Of a stretch of 47,129 nucleotides of DNA, positions 1 through 9,453 are shown piece by piece. The notes below the pieces were generated by a model, which was not told the origin of the DNA, made no database searches, and was given only the letters and a program-made list of their open reading frames with translations. The position numbers were made by a program, and so were the translations under genes. The stretch comes from Candidatus Poseidoniaceae archaeon (GTDB lineage: Archaea > Thermoplasmatota > Poseidoniia > Poseidoniales > Poseidoniaceae). Location of the stretch: NCBI GenBank assembly GCA_938030705.1, contig CALHIR010000010.1, positions 1-47,129 of the forward strand, given 5' to 3'. Numbering within the stretch: position 1 is the first letter of the stretch; each line of letters starts with the position of its first letter.

Positions 1-689
1 TTACCGGTACGCTGGGCATGAGTCATACCTACATTCCGTTCCACCGAGCAACAGGAGCGCTCCAGGACTACGTGCTACTGTCCGTCTATCTCGGCGTGTT
101 CCATCTGATGCTCGGCTTTATCATTGGCTTCATCAATGTTGCAAAGGCTCACGGCCTCGTTGCCGCTTTCTTTGAAAAAGGAAGCTGGATCATTATCCTC
201 ACTGGCGGTTTCGTTCACATTTACGGATTCCTAACGGGCGACCATGCAGTCTTTGCACCAACCACGCCAGGTCTTGCCGTGCTCATTGGAATTGTTTGCC
301 TCATCATCGGTCTTGCTGTGTTCGAGAAGTTTGGTTGGGCAGGCGGTTTGATCATGGGCCCGATTGAAACATTTGGCCTTCTCGCTAACACACTCTCATA
401 CCTCCGGGTCATGGGCGTTGGAGTAGCGGGCGTCAAAATCGCAGAAGTCTCCATCGTGATGGGGTGGGACATGATGACAGCAACTGGCGCCGGAGTTCTC
501 GAAATCATCTTTGGCGCTGTTCTTTTCCTTCTCATTCAAGCCTTTGCTCTCGCACTTGGTTTGCTCTCTCCGAGCATCCACGCAGCCCGTCTCCACTTCG
601 TTGAGTGGATGGGCAAGTTCTACGACGGCTCCGGTCGGGTTTTTACCCCGCTCGGCGGTCGCACCCTCCATACGGAGGGGCAATCATAG
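1..689 (+). CDS. atpI: A-type ATP synthase subunit I (a-subunit homologue), 3' part
   Basis: This is the C-terminal membrane part of the stator a/I subunit, which forms the ion half-channels facing the c-ring. The reading frame is open from the window edge (codons from base 3), so the start lies outside; the ATG at 18 is internal. The visible protein has about five hydrophobic segments and the family motif LSYLRVMGVGVAGVKIAE, whose Arg is the residue expected to face the c-ring glutamate. The ending HFVEWMGKFYDGSGRVFTPL matches the usual C-terminus of archaeal subunit I. It is the first visible gene of an I-K-E-C-F-A-B-D operon; subunit H is expected just upstream, outside the window. Confidence 0.93.
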   Translation, partial: TGTLGMSHTYIPFHRATGALQDYVLLSVYLGVFHLMLGFIIGFINVAKAHGLVAAFFEKGSWIIILTGGFVHIYGFLTGDHAVFAPTTPGLAVLIGIVCLIIGLAVFEKFGWAGGLIMGPIETFGLLANTLSYLRVMGVGVAGVKIAEVSIVMGWDMMTATGAGVLEIIFGAVLFLLIQAFALALGLLSPSIHAARLHFVEWMGKFYDGSGRVFTPLGGRTLHTEGQS

Positions 690-719
690 TCCCATGGACA
701 AAAATAGGAGGTAGAAAAC

Positions 720-1037
720 ATGAACAAGAATACCCTGAAAACGAGCCTACGCACGCTGATCGTTTTGCTGACCGTCGCCTTGGTCGCCCAAGGCGTTGCG
801 GCTGCAGAAGAAACAACCGATACGGCTGCTACTGACGGAATGACCGGCGACGTTGGTGTCGGACTTGCCCTTGGCCTTGCTGCCATCGGTGCAGGTTTCT
901 CCCAAGCCGCCATCGGCAGCGCAGCTGTCGGCATGCTCGCCGAAGACGGCAGCAAGTTCGGTGTCGCTTTGATCTTCACCGCTCTCCCAGAATCCATCGT
1001 GATTCTCGGTGCCCTACCGCTCTTCCTCCAAGGCTGA
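720..1037 (+). CDS. atpK: A-type ATP synthase subunit K (c-ring proteolipid)
   Basis: This is the membrane rotor subunit that carries the translocated ion. The protein has 105 residues. Residues 8-29 look like a cleavable signal peptide ending VAA/AEE, followed by an acidic stretch and two transmembrane helices (about 45-73 and 80-103), so the mature protein is a single-hairpin c-subunit. The ion-binding carboxylate is E91 in ALPESIVILG. Q62 in helix 1 (GFSQAAIGSAAVG) and S92 next to E91 resemble the Gln/Glu-Ser ligand set known from sodium-binding c-rings, but whether Na+ or H+ is carried cannot be settled from sequence. A strong SD (AGGAGGT, 707-713) precedes the ATG. The subunit I stop is 30 bases upstream. 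Confidence 0.93.
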   Translation: MNKNTLKTSLRTLIVLLTVALVAQGVAAAEETTDTAATDGMTGDVGVGLALGLAAIGAGFSQAAIGSAAVGMLAEDGSKFGVALIFTALPESIVILGALPLFLQG

Positions 1038-1098
1038 GGACGACGGTTGACCGTTGGGCTCTGCCCATACCTGAACGACGAACAATGGAGACGATACG

Positions 1099-1662
1099 AT
1101 GACCCTAGAAACACTTGCCAACGACATCGCTGCGGCCGCAGAAAGCGACGCAAAAGCCTTGATTGCGGACGCCAAAGCCGAAGCCAAGCAACTGCTTGCT
1201 GACGCCGAGGCCAAAGCCTCAACCTTGCGAGAACAAGCCCAGCAGCGTGCTGAGAAAGAAGCCGAGCAAATTGCCCGAGAAACCGTGGCAAGCGCCCGAC
1301 AATCCAACCAAAAGGATGTGCTGATCGCCCGTCGCAAAGTGCTCGATGCCACCCTTGAGGCGGCACGAAGCCACATTGCCGACCCCGGCATGAAAGGGCG
1401 AGCCGCCCTTCTCAAGTCCTTGCTGGCCAGTTCGAAGAAACTCGCCAAAGGCAAGTTCGTGATTCGCCCCGTGGAAATTGACCGGGCCGCCATCTCCAAA
1501 GAGGCTGGCGACCGCAAGGTCGGTGAAAGCGTGGACGGCTTGGGGGGCTTCGTTTTGGAAGCCGAGGACGGCTCCGTTTCCTTTGACATGCGCTTTGACA
1601 ACATGCTTGAGCGAGCCTGGGCCAACCAACTTGCTGCTGTGAACGAAACCCTGTTTGGATGA
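1099..1662 (+). CDS. atpE: A-type ATP synthase subunit E (peripheral stalk)
   Basis: Subunit E forms the peripheral stalk with subunit H and holds the A3B3 head against rotation. The 187-residue protein starts with a long Ala/Glu/Lys-rich amphipathic helix (about residues 8-75) typical of the E/H coiled coil, followed by a globular C-terminal part containing GGFVLEAEDGSVSFDMRFDN, a recognisable family segment. It lies 61 bases after the subunit K gene. A weak SD (GGAGA, 1087-1091) precedes the ATG. Its stop codon (1660-1662) sits 13 bases before the preferred subunit C start, consistent with translational coupling. Confidence 0.92.
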   Translation: MTLETLANDIAAAAESDAKALIADAKAEAKQLLADAEAKASTLREQAQQRAEKEAEQIARETVASARQSNQKDVLIARRKVLDATLEAARSHIADPGMKGRAALLKSLLASSKKLAKGKFVIRPVEIDRAAISKEAGDRKVGESVDGLGGFVLEAEDGSVSFDMRFDNMLERAWANQLAAVNETLFG

Positions 1663-1675
1663 AGAAGGTGAACAC

Positions 1676-2716
1676 ATGATGCTCGGAAACACCCCTTATG
1701 TCGTCTCACGTGCAAAGGCACGACGACAGAAGTTGGCCGACCGAGCTCGCCTTCGCCAACTCATCAACCAATCCGTTGACCAGTTGACGGTGGCGGTGGG
1801 TGATATCGGATACCGATCAGAAATAGACCTGTACGCCGGAAAACTCTCCGGAGGCGACTTGGTTGAAGCGGCGTTGACACACAACCTCGAAGGTGAATTG
1901 ACGGAGATGGTGAACATGGCCAACAAGACCATTCGCCCGCTCATTGAGATTTACACCTCCCGATTTGAATACCAAAACGCCAAAGCGGTGTTCCGTGCCA
2001 TCCACAACGAGGTCTCTGTAGAGGAAGTCGGCAACAGCATTCTCCCCGAGATCAACGATGTCAACACGCCATGGTTGAAAGTGGTTGAGAGTTGCGACGA
2101 CATGAAGTCTGCTGCCGCGTTGATGCGACGAAAGTCCTTCGGCTCAGCACTCGCCAAGGTCCCCGAAAACGGTTCTTTGGCTGACTACGAAGACGCTCTT
2201 GACCGCCACTACTACGCCGCATCGCAACGAGCCTTGCTCCAATCCAAGGGCGCACCTGCTCGTTTCCTCACTCGCCTGTTCGCCGCCGAAATCGACCACA
2301 AAAACATCGTCAACATCCTCGAAGCCAGTGCTGTTGGCATCTCCAACGAACAATTGGTCTCGTTGTTGATTCCCGGTGGACGCCTCGTTCCAAAGCGAGC
2401 CTTCTCAGCGATCGCCACCGGCGGCAAGGATGCGATGCTTGACCTGCTCCGTGCAGGCGACCGGTTTGACAATGCTATGTTTGAGGCGGTGCTCGAAGAG
2501 GCCGAAGCCACTCGCAGTCTTGACTCCGTCGTCACATGGATGAAAGCCCGGGAATACGCCATGATGCAACGGATGAGCTACCTCCATCCCGTCTCGGCGC
2601 TCCCCATCATCCACTACATCGCCATGAAAGTTCAGGAAGTTTCTGACCTGCGCTTGATTGTGCGCGGCCGGCTCGCCGGTCTGTCTGCTGAAGTGCTCGA
2701 GGCGCACGTACTTTGA
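1676..2716 (+). CDS. atpC: A-type ATP synthase subunit C (central stalk / d-type)
   Basis: Subunit C is the funnel-shaped adaptor that joins the central stalk (D, F) to the c-ring. The protein is all-helical, as expected for the V/A-type C(d) family, and about 346 residues long, which is normal for archaea. The frame is open from a TTG at 1655, which would overlap subunit E by 8 bases, but the ATG at 1676 is preferred because GAAGGTG (1664-1670) lies five bases upstream; an adjacent ATG at 1679 is also possible. It lies between E and F in the canonical operon order. The assignment rests on operon position and overall character. Confidence 0.9.
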   Translation: MMLGNTPYVVSRAKARRQKLADRARLRQLINQSVDQLTVAVGDIGYRSEIDLYAGKLSGGDLVEAALTHNLEGELTEMVNMANKTIRPLIEIYTSRFEYQNAKAVFRAIHNEVSVEEVGNSILPEINDVNTPWLKVVESCDDMKSAAALMRRKSFGSALAKVPENGSLADYEDALDRHYYAASQRALLQSKGAPARFLTRLFAAEIDHKNIVNILEASAVGISNEQLVSLLIPGGRLVPKRAFSAIATGGKDAMLDLLRAGDRFDNAMFEAVLEEAEATRSLDSVVTWMKAREYAMMQRMSYLHPVSALPIIHYIAMKVQEVSDLRLIVRGRLAGLSAEVLEAHVL

Positions 2717-2725
2717 GGTGAAATC

Positions 2726-3025
2726 ATGGATATAGCAGTCGTTGGTTCACCCGCCTTCACCCTTGGCTTCCAGCTTGCTGGAGTGTCCAATCTTCATAAT
2801 CCAGAGAGCGATGACGAATTGAACACCACACTTCGCTCGCTCCTCAACAGTAAAACCGTTGGTATCGTGGTGGTCGACTCCGCCGTGATGACCACGCTGC
2901 CCGACCGATTGAGAGATCAATTGTCGGCGTCCGTTTCTCCTACCGTGCTCGGCATCGGAACGGAGGAAGACACCACCTTGCGAGACACCATTCGCAAGGC
3001 CATAGGAGTCGATTTGTGGAAGTGA
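2726..3025 (+). CDS. atpF: A-type ATP synthase subunit F
   Basis: Subunit F is a small CheY-like alpha/beta protein that binds subunit D in the rotor shaft and influences catalysis. The 99 residues start with MDIAVVGSPAFTLGFQLAGV, the typical subunit F N-terminus, and include the segment VGIVVVDSAVMTTLP; this length is standard. The gene follows the subunit C stop by nine bases, with GAGGTGA (2715-2721) placed as the ribosome-binding site just before the ATG. It lies directly upstream of catalytic subunit A. Confidence 0.92.
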   Translation: MDIAVVGSPAFTLGFQLAGVSNLHNPESDDELNTTLRSLLNSKTVGIVVVDSAVMTTLPDRLRDQLSASVSPTVLGIGTEEDTTLRDTIRKAIGVDLWK

Positions 3026-3055
3026 AATTCCAACCAAAAACAGGAGGAAGAAAAA

Positions 3056-4795
3056 ATGAGCAATGAAGGAGTGATTTACCGAATTTCGGGACCTGTCGTA
3101 ACTGCGACGGGCATGAACGCAGCAATGTACGACGTTGTGCGTGTCGGCCATGAAGGTTTGATGGGCGAAGTGATTGAACTGCACGGCGACAAGGCCGTTA
3201 TCCAGGTGTACGAAGACACCTCGGGTATCCGACCCGGCGAGCCTGTGTTGAACACCGAAGAGACGTTGTCCGTTTCCCTTGGGCCTGGCCTCCTGACCCA
3301 AATTTACGACGGTATTCAGCGACCTCTTGCAACTCTTGAGGAAGTCATGGGCGTTTTCATCACCCGTGGTGTTGACGCCGACGCTTTCGATATGGAAAAG
3401 ACCTGGACCTTTGAACCTCAAGTGGCCAAGGGTGATGAAGTGGTCAGCGGTCAAGTGATTGGCCACGTCCAAGAGACGGAGACCATCGTTCACAAGATCA
3501 TGGTCCCCCCCGGCAAAGGCGGCACGGTCAAGTCCATCGAGTCCGGTGACTTCAACGTCACACAGACTGTTTGTGTGTTCGAAGACGGTACCGAGTTGCA
3601 AATGATGCAGAAGTGGCCCGTCCGTTCCCCTCGACCCTACACCCAGAAGTACGCACCCGACACTCCTTTGGTGACCGGTATGCGCATTCTGGACTTCCTG
3701 TTCCCGCTCGCCAAGGGTGGCGCAGCAGGTATTCCCGGGCCATTCGGTTCCGGAAAGACCGTTACTCAACAGTCCCTCGCCAAGTATTCTGACGCCCAGC
3801 TTGTTGTTTACATCGGCTGCGGTGAGCGTGGAAACGAGATGACCGAAGTGTTGGACGAGTTCCCTCACTTGATTGACCCGAACACCGGAAAGCCGCTCAT
3901 GAACCGAACCGTCATGATTGCCAACACCTCCAATATGCCCGTGGCCGCCCGTGAGGCTTCCGTATACACCGGAATCACCATCGCCGAGTACTTCCGAGAC
4001 ATGGGCTATGACGTTGCTCTCATGGCTGACTCAACCTCCCGTTGGGCAGAAGCCATGCGTGAGATTTCGTCCCGTCTGGAAGAAATGCCCGGTGAGGAAG
4101 GCTACCCCGCTTACCTCTCCTCTCGAATTGCTGAGTTCTACGAACGAGCAGGTCGTGTTGAGACCCTCAACGGTGATGACGGCTCGGTCACGGTCATCGG
4201 TGCCGTGTCGCCCCCTGGTGGCGACATCTCCGAACCGGTGTCCCAAGGTACCCTTCGTATCGTGAAGGTGTTCTGGGGTCTTGACGCCGGTCTCGCTCGA
4301 CAACGCCACTTCCCCGCCATCAACTGGCTGAACTCGTACTCCTTGTACCCTCAGAGTCTTGATCAGTGGTTCCGAGATAACATCGCTCAGGATTTCCCAG
4401 AGATCCGAACCCAAATCAGTGGTCTGCTCCAAGTTGAGGCCGAGCTGCAAGAAATCGTTCAACTGGTCGGTTCCGACGCTTTGCCCGTCGACCAGCAGTT
4501 GACCTTGGAAGTCGCCCGTATGATTCGTGAGTTCTTCCTCCAGCAGAACGGATTTGACCCGGTGGATGCCTACTGCGACATCAAACTCCAGTACGAGATG
4601 GCCAAAGCCATCCTTTCGTTCCAAGAGGCAGCAAAGACGGCCATGGCCGACGGCGCCTTGCTCAACGATGTCGTGAACGTGCCAGCACGCTCCAACTTGA
4701 TGCGTGGTCGCTTCGAGGAAGGCTACATTGACCGGATTGAAGCCATGGTCAAGGAAATGAACGAACAAATCGCCAACGCCGTGGAGGCAAACTAA
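3056..4795 (+). CDS. atpA: A-type ATP synthase catalytic subunit A
   Basis: This is the catalytic, nucleotide-hydrolysing/synthesising subunit of the A3B3 head. The 579-residue protein has the N-terminal beta-barrel (from about residue 5), the A-type-specific non-homologous insert (roughly 115-190), and a P-loop GPFGSGKT at about 228-235. Further family segments are [17 protein letters not shown], the Walker B region [15 protein letters not shown] and the [11 protein letters not shown] loop. No intein is present, although archaeal AtpA is a frequent intein host. The SD AGGAGGAAG lies directly before the ATG. The subunit B gene follows 13 bases after the stop. Confidence 0.97.
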   Translation: MSNEGVIYRISGPVVTATGMNAAMYDVVRVGHEGLMGEVIELHGDKAVIQVYEDTSGIRPGEPVLNTEETLSVSLGPGLLTQIYDGIQRPLATLEEVMGVFITRGVDADAFDMEKTWTFEPQVAKGDEVVSGQVIGHVQETETIVHKIMVPPGKGGTVKSIESGDFNVTQTVCVFEDGTELQMMQKWPVRSPRPYTQKYAPDTPLVTGMRILDFLFPLAKGGAAGIPGPFGSGKTVTQQSLAKYSDAQLVVYIGCGERGNEMTEVLDEFPHLIDPNTGKPLMNRTVMIANTSNMPVAAREASVYTGITIAEYFRDMGYDVALMADSTSRWAEAMREISSRLEEMPGEEGYPAYLSSRIAEFYERAGRVETLNGDDGSVTVIGAVSPPGGDISEPVSQGTLRIVKVFWGLDAGLARQRHFPAINWLNSYSLYPQSLDQWFRDNIAQDFPEIRTQISGLLQVEAELQEIVQLVGSDALPVDQQLTLEVARMIREFFLQQNGFDPVDAYCDIKLQYEMAKAILSFQEAAKTAMADGALLNDVVNVPARSNLMRGRFEEGYIDRIEAMVKEMNEQIANAVEAN

Positions 4796-4808
4796 GGAGA
4801 GGACCAAG

Positions 4809-6188
4809 ATGACAGGAAAAGAATACCGAACCATTACCGACGTGAAAGGCCCGCTGGTCTTTTTGAACAAAACCGAACCCGTTGCGTTTGGTGAAATTGT
4901 CACCCTCCGACTTGCCAACGGCGACATCAAGAACGGCCAAGTGCTTGACACTTCGGACGACCTCGTAATCGTTCAGGTGTTTGAAGGCACGGCCAAGATC
5001 AACCGAGAGACCGGTGTCACCTTCATGGGTGATGTGTTCAAGCTCCCCGTGAGCACCGATTTGGTTGGACGCATTCTCGATGGTGCCGGCCGTCCTCGTG
5101 ATGGTGGACCGGAAATCGTGGCCGAGGAAAAGGCGGACATTATCGGTGCCGCCATCAACCCCTACAGCCGACAATCGCCTCACGACTTCATCCAGACCGG
5201 CATCTCGGCCATTGATTGTTGTACGACGCTTGTTCGTGGACAGAAACTTCCGATCTTTTCTGCATCGGGTCTTCCTCACAACGACATCGCTCTGCAGATT
5301 GCTCGTCAAGCGAAACTCAAGGATTCCGATGAGGAATTTATCGTGGTGTTCTGCGCTATGGGTATCACCGCTGAAGAATACAATTTCTTCCGTTCCGACC
5401 TGGAGCGCACCGGTGCTCTGGAGAACGCTGTGTTGTTCGTCAACCTAGCCGACGACCCAGCCGTTGAGCGAATCATTACACCTCGTCTTGCTTTGACAGC
5501 CGCAGAATACCTCGCGTTTGAGAAAGATTACCACGTTCTGGTCATCTACACGGACATGACAAACTACTGTGATGCACTGCGACAAATCGGTGCTGCTCGT
5601 GAAGAAGTCCCCGGACGACGTGGATACCCAGGATACATGTACACGGATTTGGCCATGCTCTACGAGCGTGCTGGAATTGTAAAGGGCAAGAAGGGATCCA
5701 TCACTCAATTCCCGATTCTGACCATGCCCGGTGATGACATCACTCACCCGATTCCTGACCTTTCCGGATACATCACCGAAGGTCAGATTGTGATCAGCCG
5801 TGAACTTCACCAACAAGGTATCTATCCGCCCATCAACGTTCTTCCATCGTTGTCCCGACTGATGGGTTCCTGTATCGGTGAGAAGACCACCCGCGACGAC
5901 CACAAGAAAGTCAGCGACCAAATGTACGCCGCTTATGCTCAAGGTCGTGAACTCCGTGGATTGGTCGCCATTGTCGGTGAGGATGCCCTCAACGAGCGTG
6001 ATAAGCAACTTTTGGATTTCTCAGGTGTCTTTGAAGACAAGTTCTTGCGCCAATCTCGCGACGAAGATCGGACCATTGACGAGACCCTCGATCTTTGCTG
6101 GAACCTCATGGCCAACATCGACACGAAGTACCTCGTTCGTCTTGACGAGGAACTCATCAAGAAGTACCATCCAGAGAACCGAGCTTGA
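4809..6188 (+). CDS. atpB: A-type ATP synthase subunit B (non-catalytic)
   Basis: This is the regulatory, non-catalytic nucleotide-site subunit that alternates with A in the hexameric head. The 459 residues are collinear with the family. Recognisable segments are [17 protein letters not shown] (N-terminal barrel), [20 protein letters not shown], and [19 protein letters not shown]. As expected for B, the P-loop position is degenerate ([15 protein letters not shown]). The SD AAGGAGAGG is located 4-13 bases before the ATG. The gene sits between A and D. Confidence 0.96.
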   Translation: MTGKEYRTITDVKGPLVFLNKTEPVAFGEIVTLRLANGDIKNGQVLDTSDDLVIVQVFEGTAKINRETGVTFMGDVFKLPVSTDLVGRILDGAGRPRDGGPEIVAEEKADIIGAAINPYSRQSPHDFIQTGISAIDCCTTLVRGQKLPIFSASGLPHNDIALQIARQAKLKDSDEEFIVVFCAMGITAEEYNFFRSDLERTGALENAVLFVNLADDPAVERIITPRLALTAAEYLAFEKDYHVLVIYTDMTNYCDALRQIGAAREEVPGRRGYPGYMYTDLAMLYERAGIVKGKKGSITQFPILTMPGDDITHPIPDLSGYITEGQIVISRELHQQGIYPPINVLPSLSRLMGSCIGEKTTRDDHKKVSDQMYAAYAQGRELRGLVAIVGEDALNERDKQLLDFSGVFEDKFLRQSRDEDRTIDETLDLCWNLMANIDTKYLVRLDEELIKKYHPENRA

Positions 6189-6224
6189 ATCCAATCATCA
6201 TTTGAGAAAAGGAGGTGAGAAAGC

Positions 6225-6842
6225 ATGGCATTGGACATTAAACCAACCCGCAGCGAACTCATCAAGCTCAAGGCTCGAATCAAACAGACCAAAAACGGTT
6301 ACAAGTTGCTGAAAATGAAGCGGGACGGACTCTTCCATGAGTTCCGTACGCTTCTTTCGGAGATGATTGAGGCCAAGCGGGACCTGACCGATGCTTACCG
6401 TCTTGCTAAGACTCGAATTGACTTGGCCAACGCCATTGAAGGTGGCTTGGCCGTTCGTGCCGCCGCCATTGCAAACTCGGCTCACCCAGAAGTTGAGGTG
6501 GAACGCCGCAACATCATGGGTGTCGTGGTTCCAAGCGTGAGTGGAAGCAACCTCAAGTCCACTTTTGCGGAGCGAGGAATCGGTTTCATCGGATCATCGC
6601 CTTACATCGACGAAGCCAGCGACTCCTTCAGCGAATTGATTGAAAAAATCGTCAAAGCCTCTGAAATGGAAGCGACCTTGAAGCGCCTTTTGGCAGAAAT
6701 TGAAGCCACCAAGCGCCGTGTCAATGCGCTCGAGTTCAAGGTCATCCCTGAACTTGAGGAAGCCAAGGTCTTCATTCAACTTCGGCTTGAAGAAATGGAA
6801 CGTGAGGAAACCTTCCGATTGAAGCGATTCAAGAACAAGTGA
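6225..6842 (+). CDS. atpD: A-type ATP synthase subunit D (central rotor shaft)
   Basis: Subunit D is the long antiparallel coiled coil that turns inside the A3B3 head and couples it to the c-ring. The 205-residue protein has an N-terminal helix with KPTRSELIKLKARIKQTKNG and a C-terminal helix with TKRRVNALEFKVIPELEEA, both diagnostic of the family. A textbook Shine-Dalgarno (AAAGGAGGTGA, 6208-6218) precedes the ATG. This is the last gene of the ATP synthase operon; a small hairpin follows at 6854-6867. Confidence 0.96.
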   Translation: MALDIKPTRSELIKLKARIKQTKNGYKLLKMKRDGLFHEFRTLLSEMIEAKRDLTDAYRLAKTRIDLANAIEGGLAVRAAAIANSAHPEVEVERRNIMGVVVPSVSGSNLKSTFAERGIGFIGSSPYIDEASDSFSELIEKIVKASEMEATLKRLLAEIEATKRRVNALEFKVIPELEEAKVFIQLRLEEMEREETFRLKRFKNK

Positions 6843-6853
6843 TTTCGCCTTCG

Positions 6854-6867
6854 CCCTCTAACGAGGG
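6854..6867 (+). terminator. Small hairpin after the ATP synthase operon
   Basis: The arms CCCTC (6854-6858) and GAGGG (6863-6867) enclose the loop TAAC, 12 bases after the atpD stop. There is no following T-run, so a classical terminator is doubtful; it might be an mRNA 3'-end structure. A second GAGGGC at 6878-6883 could pair with the same left arm instead. Confidence 0.3.
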
Positions 6868-6912
6868 ATTCATGGAGGAGGGCTTGCACCATCTTGACAA
6901 GGGGCGTTGACT

Positions 6913-9444
6913 GTGAGCGAAGATTCGTCAACATCGCCCTCTGGATTGCCCCATCACAAGAAAGCCTGGTCGCAACACGAATTGCTTGGCTCAACCCTCC
7001 AATCCTACTTCACCGTCCTTCGGAAAAACGGTGGCCGTTGGCCGTCATGGTTCGTCGCACCTTTGGGAGATGATGTCCACGACGACCTCATTTCACTCAA
7101 CGCCCACCTTGACCGTTTGGGGTGGATGGCAAAATTGACCAAAGACGAGGATTGGGTCGTAACGGTTTTCCCCGCCCCAGAACGCCAATTTCCTCGGTCC
7201 AACACGGTCGTTCTCTTTTGGGTCCTCTCTTTTCTTACCCTCACCCTCGCGGGCGACCTATGGATGGCTGGCGCTCGCCCCGCAGAAGGATGGTTTCATT
7301 CCTCTTCCTTGGTTGATGCTCTCATTGGTTACACGCTTCCAGCCGTTTTCGTTTTATTTATGGCCTCAACCATCCAGCGCAGCATCGCCTCACGGTTTGG
7401 CGTCCGCAGCGGGCATCTCTTGCCCGTACCTGATTTCACCATCGCCTTGTACGCCTTGGGAGTCTTTCCTTCCTCATGGTTGGTTTGGCCGTTTGGAATT
7501 CTGCTTCTCCCTACCATGCCGAGGATGGACGCACGCCCATGGCCAAACAGAGCTTCCCTTGGCTATACGGCTCTGAGCGTCCCACTGGTCTTGGGTGGAG
7601 CGGGGGCCGTCATGATGTTGGCAGGCCTTTCAATGACACCTGAATATCTCGTTTCGGCCACCATGCCACTGGTCTCCTCCCCTCCCCTCTTCCTTTCGTT
7701 GCTCGCTGGTGGGTTTGACCAAAGCGATATGTTTGTCCGACTGCTTTGGGCCCACCCTTGGGTTCATGTTGGGGGCATGTTGATGTTGTTTGCTTGGATA
7801 TCGGTTCTGCCAGTTCCCACCTTCCCCGGAGGTCGCCTCCTCATCGCTCGGATGGGCCTCTTTGACGCCCGAAGTTCAAGCACCCAAAGTTTGATTCTGG
7901 TGCTTGGCTTGTTCACGGCTTATGTTTTCGGTGTATTCGAACAGTTCTCCCTCTGGTATCTGGTGTTCGCTTTGTTGTTGCCCTTGTTGTTTTTCTTCGG
8001 CAACGACCTTCGCATTCCGCTTATTCTTGACGAGACCACCGGTCTTAGCGAGACCGAACACAGCCGAATGGGTCTGCTTCTCCTGTTGGTGTTCGTCCTC
8101 CTTCTCCCTGCCGGTCAACCCGTACTTCATGAAACGGGATGGGATGACCCTCTGACCCACCAGTTGGTTTCTCCCGAACCGGCGGTCCTCCAAGAAGACG
8201 GCACTTGGCTCTCATCAACCGAGGTTCGGGTTGTCAATCCCTCGGCGTTGAGCAAACCATTTGCCGTTTCTGCTTACCTTGAACATCCCGGTCAGGGATG
8301 GAGCGTCTCTTGGGACTGTGATGGAGAGGACAACTACGCCATTGACGGTCTGGGTTGCGGGTCCGACCTTCTTCCTCAGCGAACAGCATTTTTCTGGATG
8401 AACCTCACATGGTCCGGAACCCATCAACCAACGATGGCTAACCTCAGTTATGTCGTGGCCATGAACGGTGAACACGAAGCCGTTCCCGTTCAGGTTCGCC
8501 CTTCCCTCGAGGTCGTCCCTTCGTCTTCGTGGTACGATATCCCTACCGGTGCCTACGTGCACCGTTGCATTGAATTGGACGGGAGCCTGATACATTCCAC
8601 ATCGCTCAACATCAGTACGGGTTCGTCATCCTTCAACGAGCTTCAAACGTCATTGGTCACCATTCCAGGGGCTTCGGGGATGGAAGTAAACGCCGATGAG
8701 GTCCCATCTCAATTTTGCCTTGCCGGGCTGGACCCCTTGGTGTTTGACCCTTCCATGGCCATCCTTCACCTCAACAACAACACCTTCGCACCCTTGTTAC
8801 CGCAGCGACGCCCGTTGGTGGCTCATGTTCCTGCAGAGGGCTGGCAGATCACCTCCGACCCAGCCACAGGATGGGGTGCTTTGTTTGACGGCGAGGGTCA
8901 TTTGTTGATGGACGCAGGCTCATGCCCTCTCAATGCCAGCCTTAACACGCCGATTCGGCCAGAAACCGGTCCGTGGATTTGGGACATGAATTTGCGGACT
9001 TCTGCAAAACTCCCTTCCATCCAGCCCTCACAAAACATGACGGTCTTGATGCCCGAGGGTGCGAATATTTCACTTTGCCGAGATGCCTATAATCCGTATC
9101 CAGACCTTGCTTTTGGAGTGGTTGAGGGCCCTGAATTATTGGTGACATGGATGAATTCCACCTCCCGGTTCTGGACCACGCCATGGGCCGTTTCCTCAAA
9201 CAGCACCCCCCTCAACGTCGACATGGCGACCTTTACGCTGCACAATCCGACCAACGATTCAGTTCCTTTCCGAGTTGACCGTGGCGGGAGTTTTGGTGAG
9301 GATTGGGGTCATAACTGGGATGGTGGACCTCTTTCGCCGGGGGACACCATGTTCACATTGACGCCTCCGAACGCCCCGCTTGCCACCATGTGGCTGACCT
9401 ATGAGGCAGGTTCCATCGTCTTGCATCTGTCAAGTTATCAGTGA
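6913..9444 (+). CDS. Membrane protein homologous to site-2 proteases (M50) but lacking catalytic residues
   Basis: About 843 residues: an N-terminal soluble part (1-95), a block of about eight membrane segments (97-400), then a 440-residue extracytoplasmic-looking C-terminal region rich in Thr/Ser/Asn. The membrane block resembles S2P/M50 proteases: STIQRSIASRFGV (from about 152) followed by LLPVPDF aligns with the HExxH helix and the IPVPxF loop, and HPWVHVGGMLML...SVLPVPTFPGGR (to about 308) aligns with the NxxPxxxLDGG motif. The zinc-binding His, the catalytic Glu and the LDGG Asp are all absent, so it should be proteolytically inactive. The GTG at 6913 is preferred over the TTG at 6907 because GGGG (6901-6904) sits eight bases before it. 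It is co-directional with the ATP synthase genes; no functional link is shown. Confidence 0.7.
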   Translation: MSEDSSTSPSGLPHHKKAWSQHELLGSTLQSYFTVLRKNGGRWPSWFVAPLGDDVHDDLISLNAHLDRLGWMAKLTKDEDWVVTVFPAPERQFPRSNTVVLFWVLSFLTLTLAGDLWMAGARPAEGWFHSSSLVDALIGYTLPAVFVLFMASTIQRSIASRFGVRSGHLLPVPDFTIALYALGVFPSSWLVWPFGILLLPTMPRMDARPWPNRASLGYTALSVPLVLGGAGAVMMLAGLSMTPEYLVSATMPLVSSPPLFLSLLAGGFDQSDMFVRLLWAHPWVHVGGMLMLFAWISVLPVPTFPGGRLLIARMGLFDARSSSTQSLILVLGLFTAYVFGVFEQFSLWYLVFALLLPLLFFFGNDLRIPLILDETTGLSETEHSRMGLLLLLVFVLLLPAGQPVLHETGWDDPLTHQLVSPEPAVLQEDGTWLSSTEVRVVNPSALSKPFAVSAYLEHPGQGWSVSWDCDGEDNYAIDGLGCGSDLLPQRTAFFWMNLTWSGTHQPTMANLSYVVAMNGEHEAVPVQVRPSLEVVPSSSWYDIPTGAYVHRCIELDGSLIHSTSLNISTGSSSFNELQTSLVTIPGASGMEVNADEVPSQFCLAGLDPLVFDPSMAILHLNNNTFAPLLPQRRPLVAHVPAEGWQITSDPATGWGALFDGEGHLLMDAGSCPLNASLNTPIRPETGPWIWDMNLRTSAKLPSIQPSQNMTVLMPEGANISLCRDAYNPYPDLAFGVVEGPELLVTWMNSTSRFWTTPWAVSSNSTPLNVDMATFTLHNPTNDSVPFRVDRGGSFGEDWGHNWDGGPLSPGDTMFTLTPPNAPLATMWLTYEAGSIVLHLSSYQ

Positions 9445-9453
9445 GGTGATGAG

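Noticed and set aside
2747-3868. Long minus-strand open frame (373 codons) across atpF and atpA
   Set aside because: It is the antisense shadow of two strongly recognised ATP synthase genes and its protein resembles no family; similar long antisense frames cross most genes in this GC-rich DNA.
3056-4795. Intein in atpA
   Set aside because: Archaeal A subunits often carry one, but the reading frame is collinear with the family through the P-loop region at normal length (579 residues).
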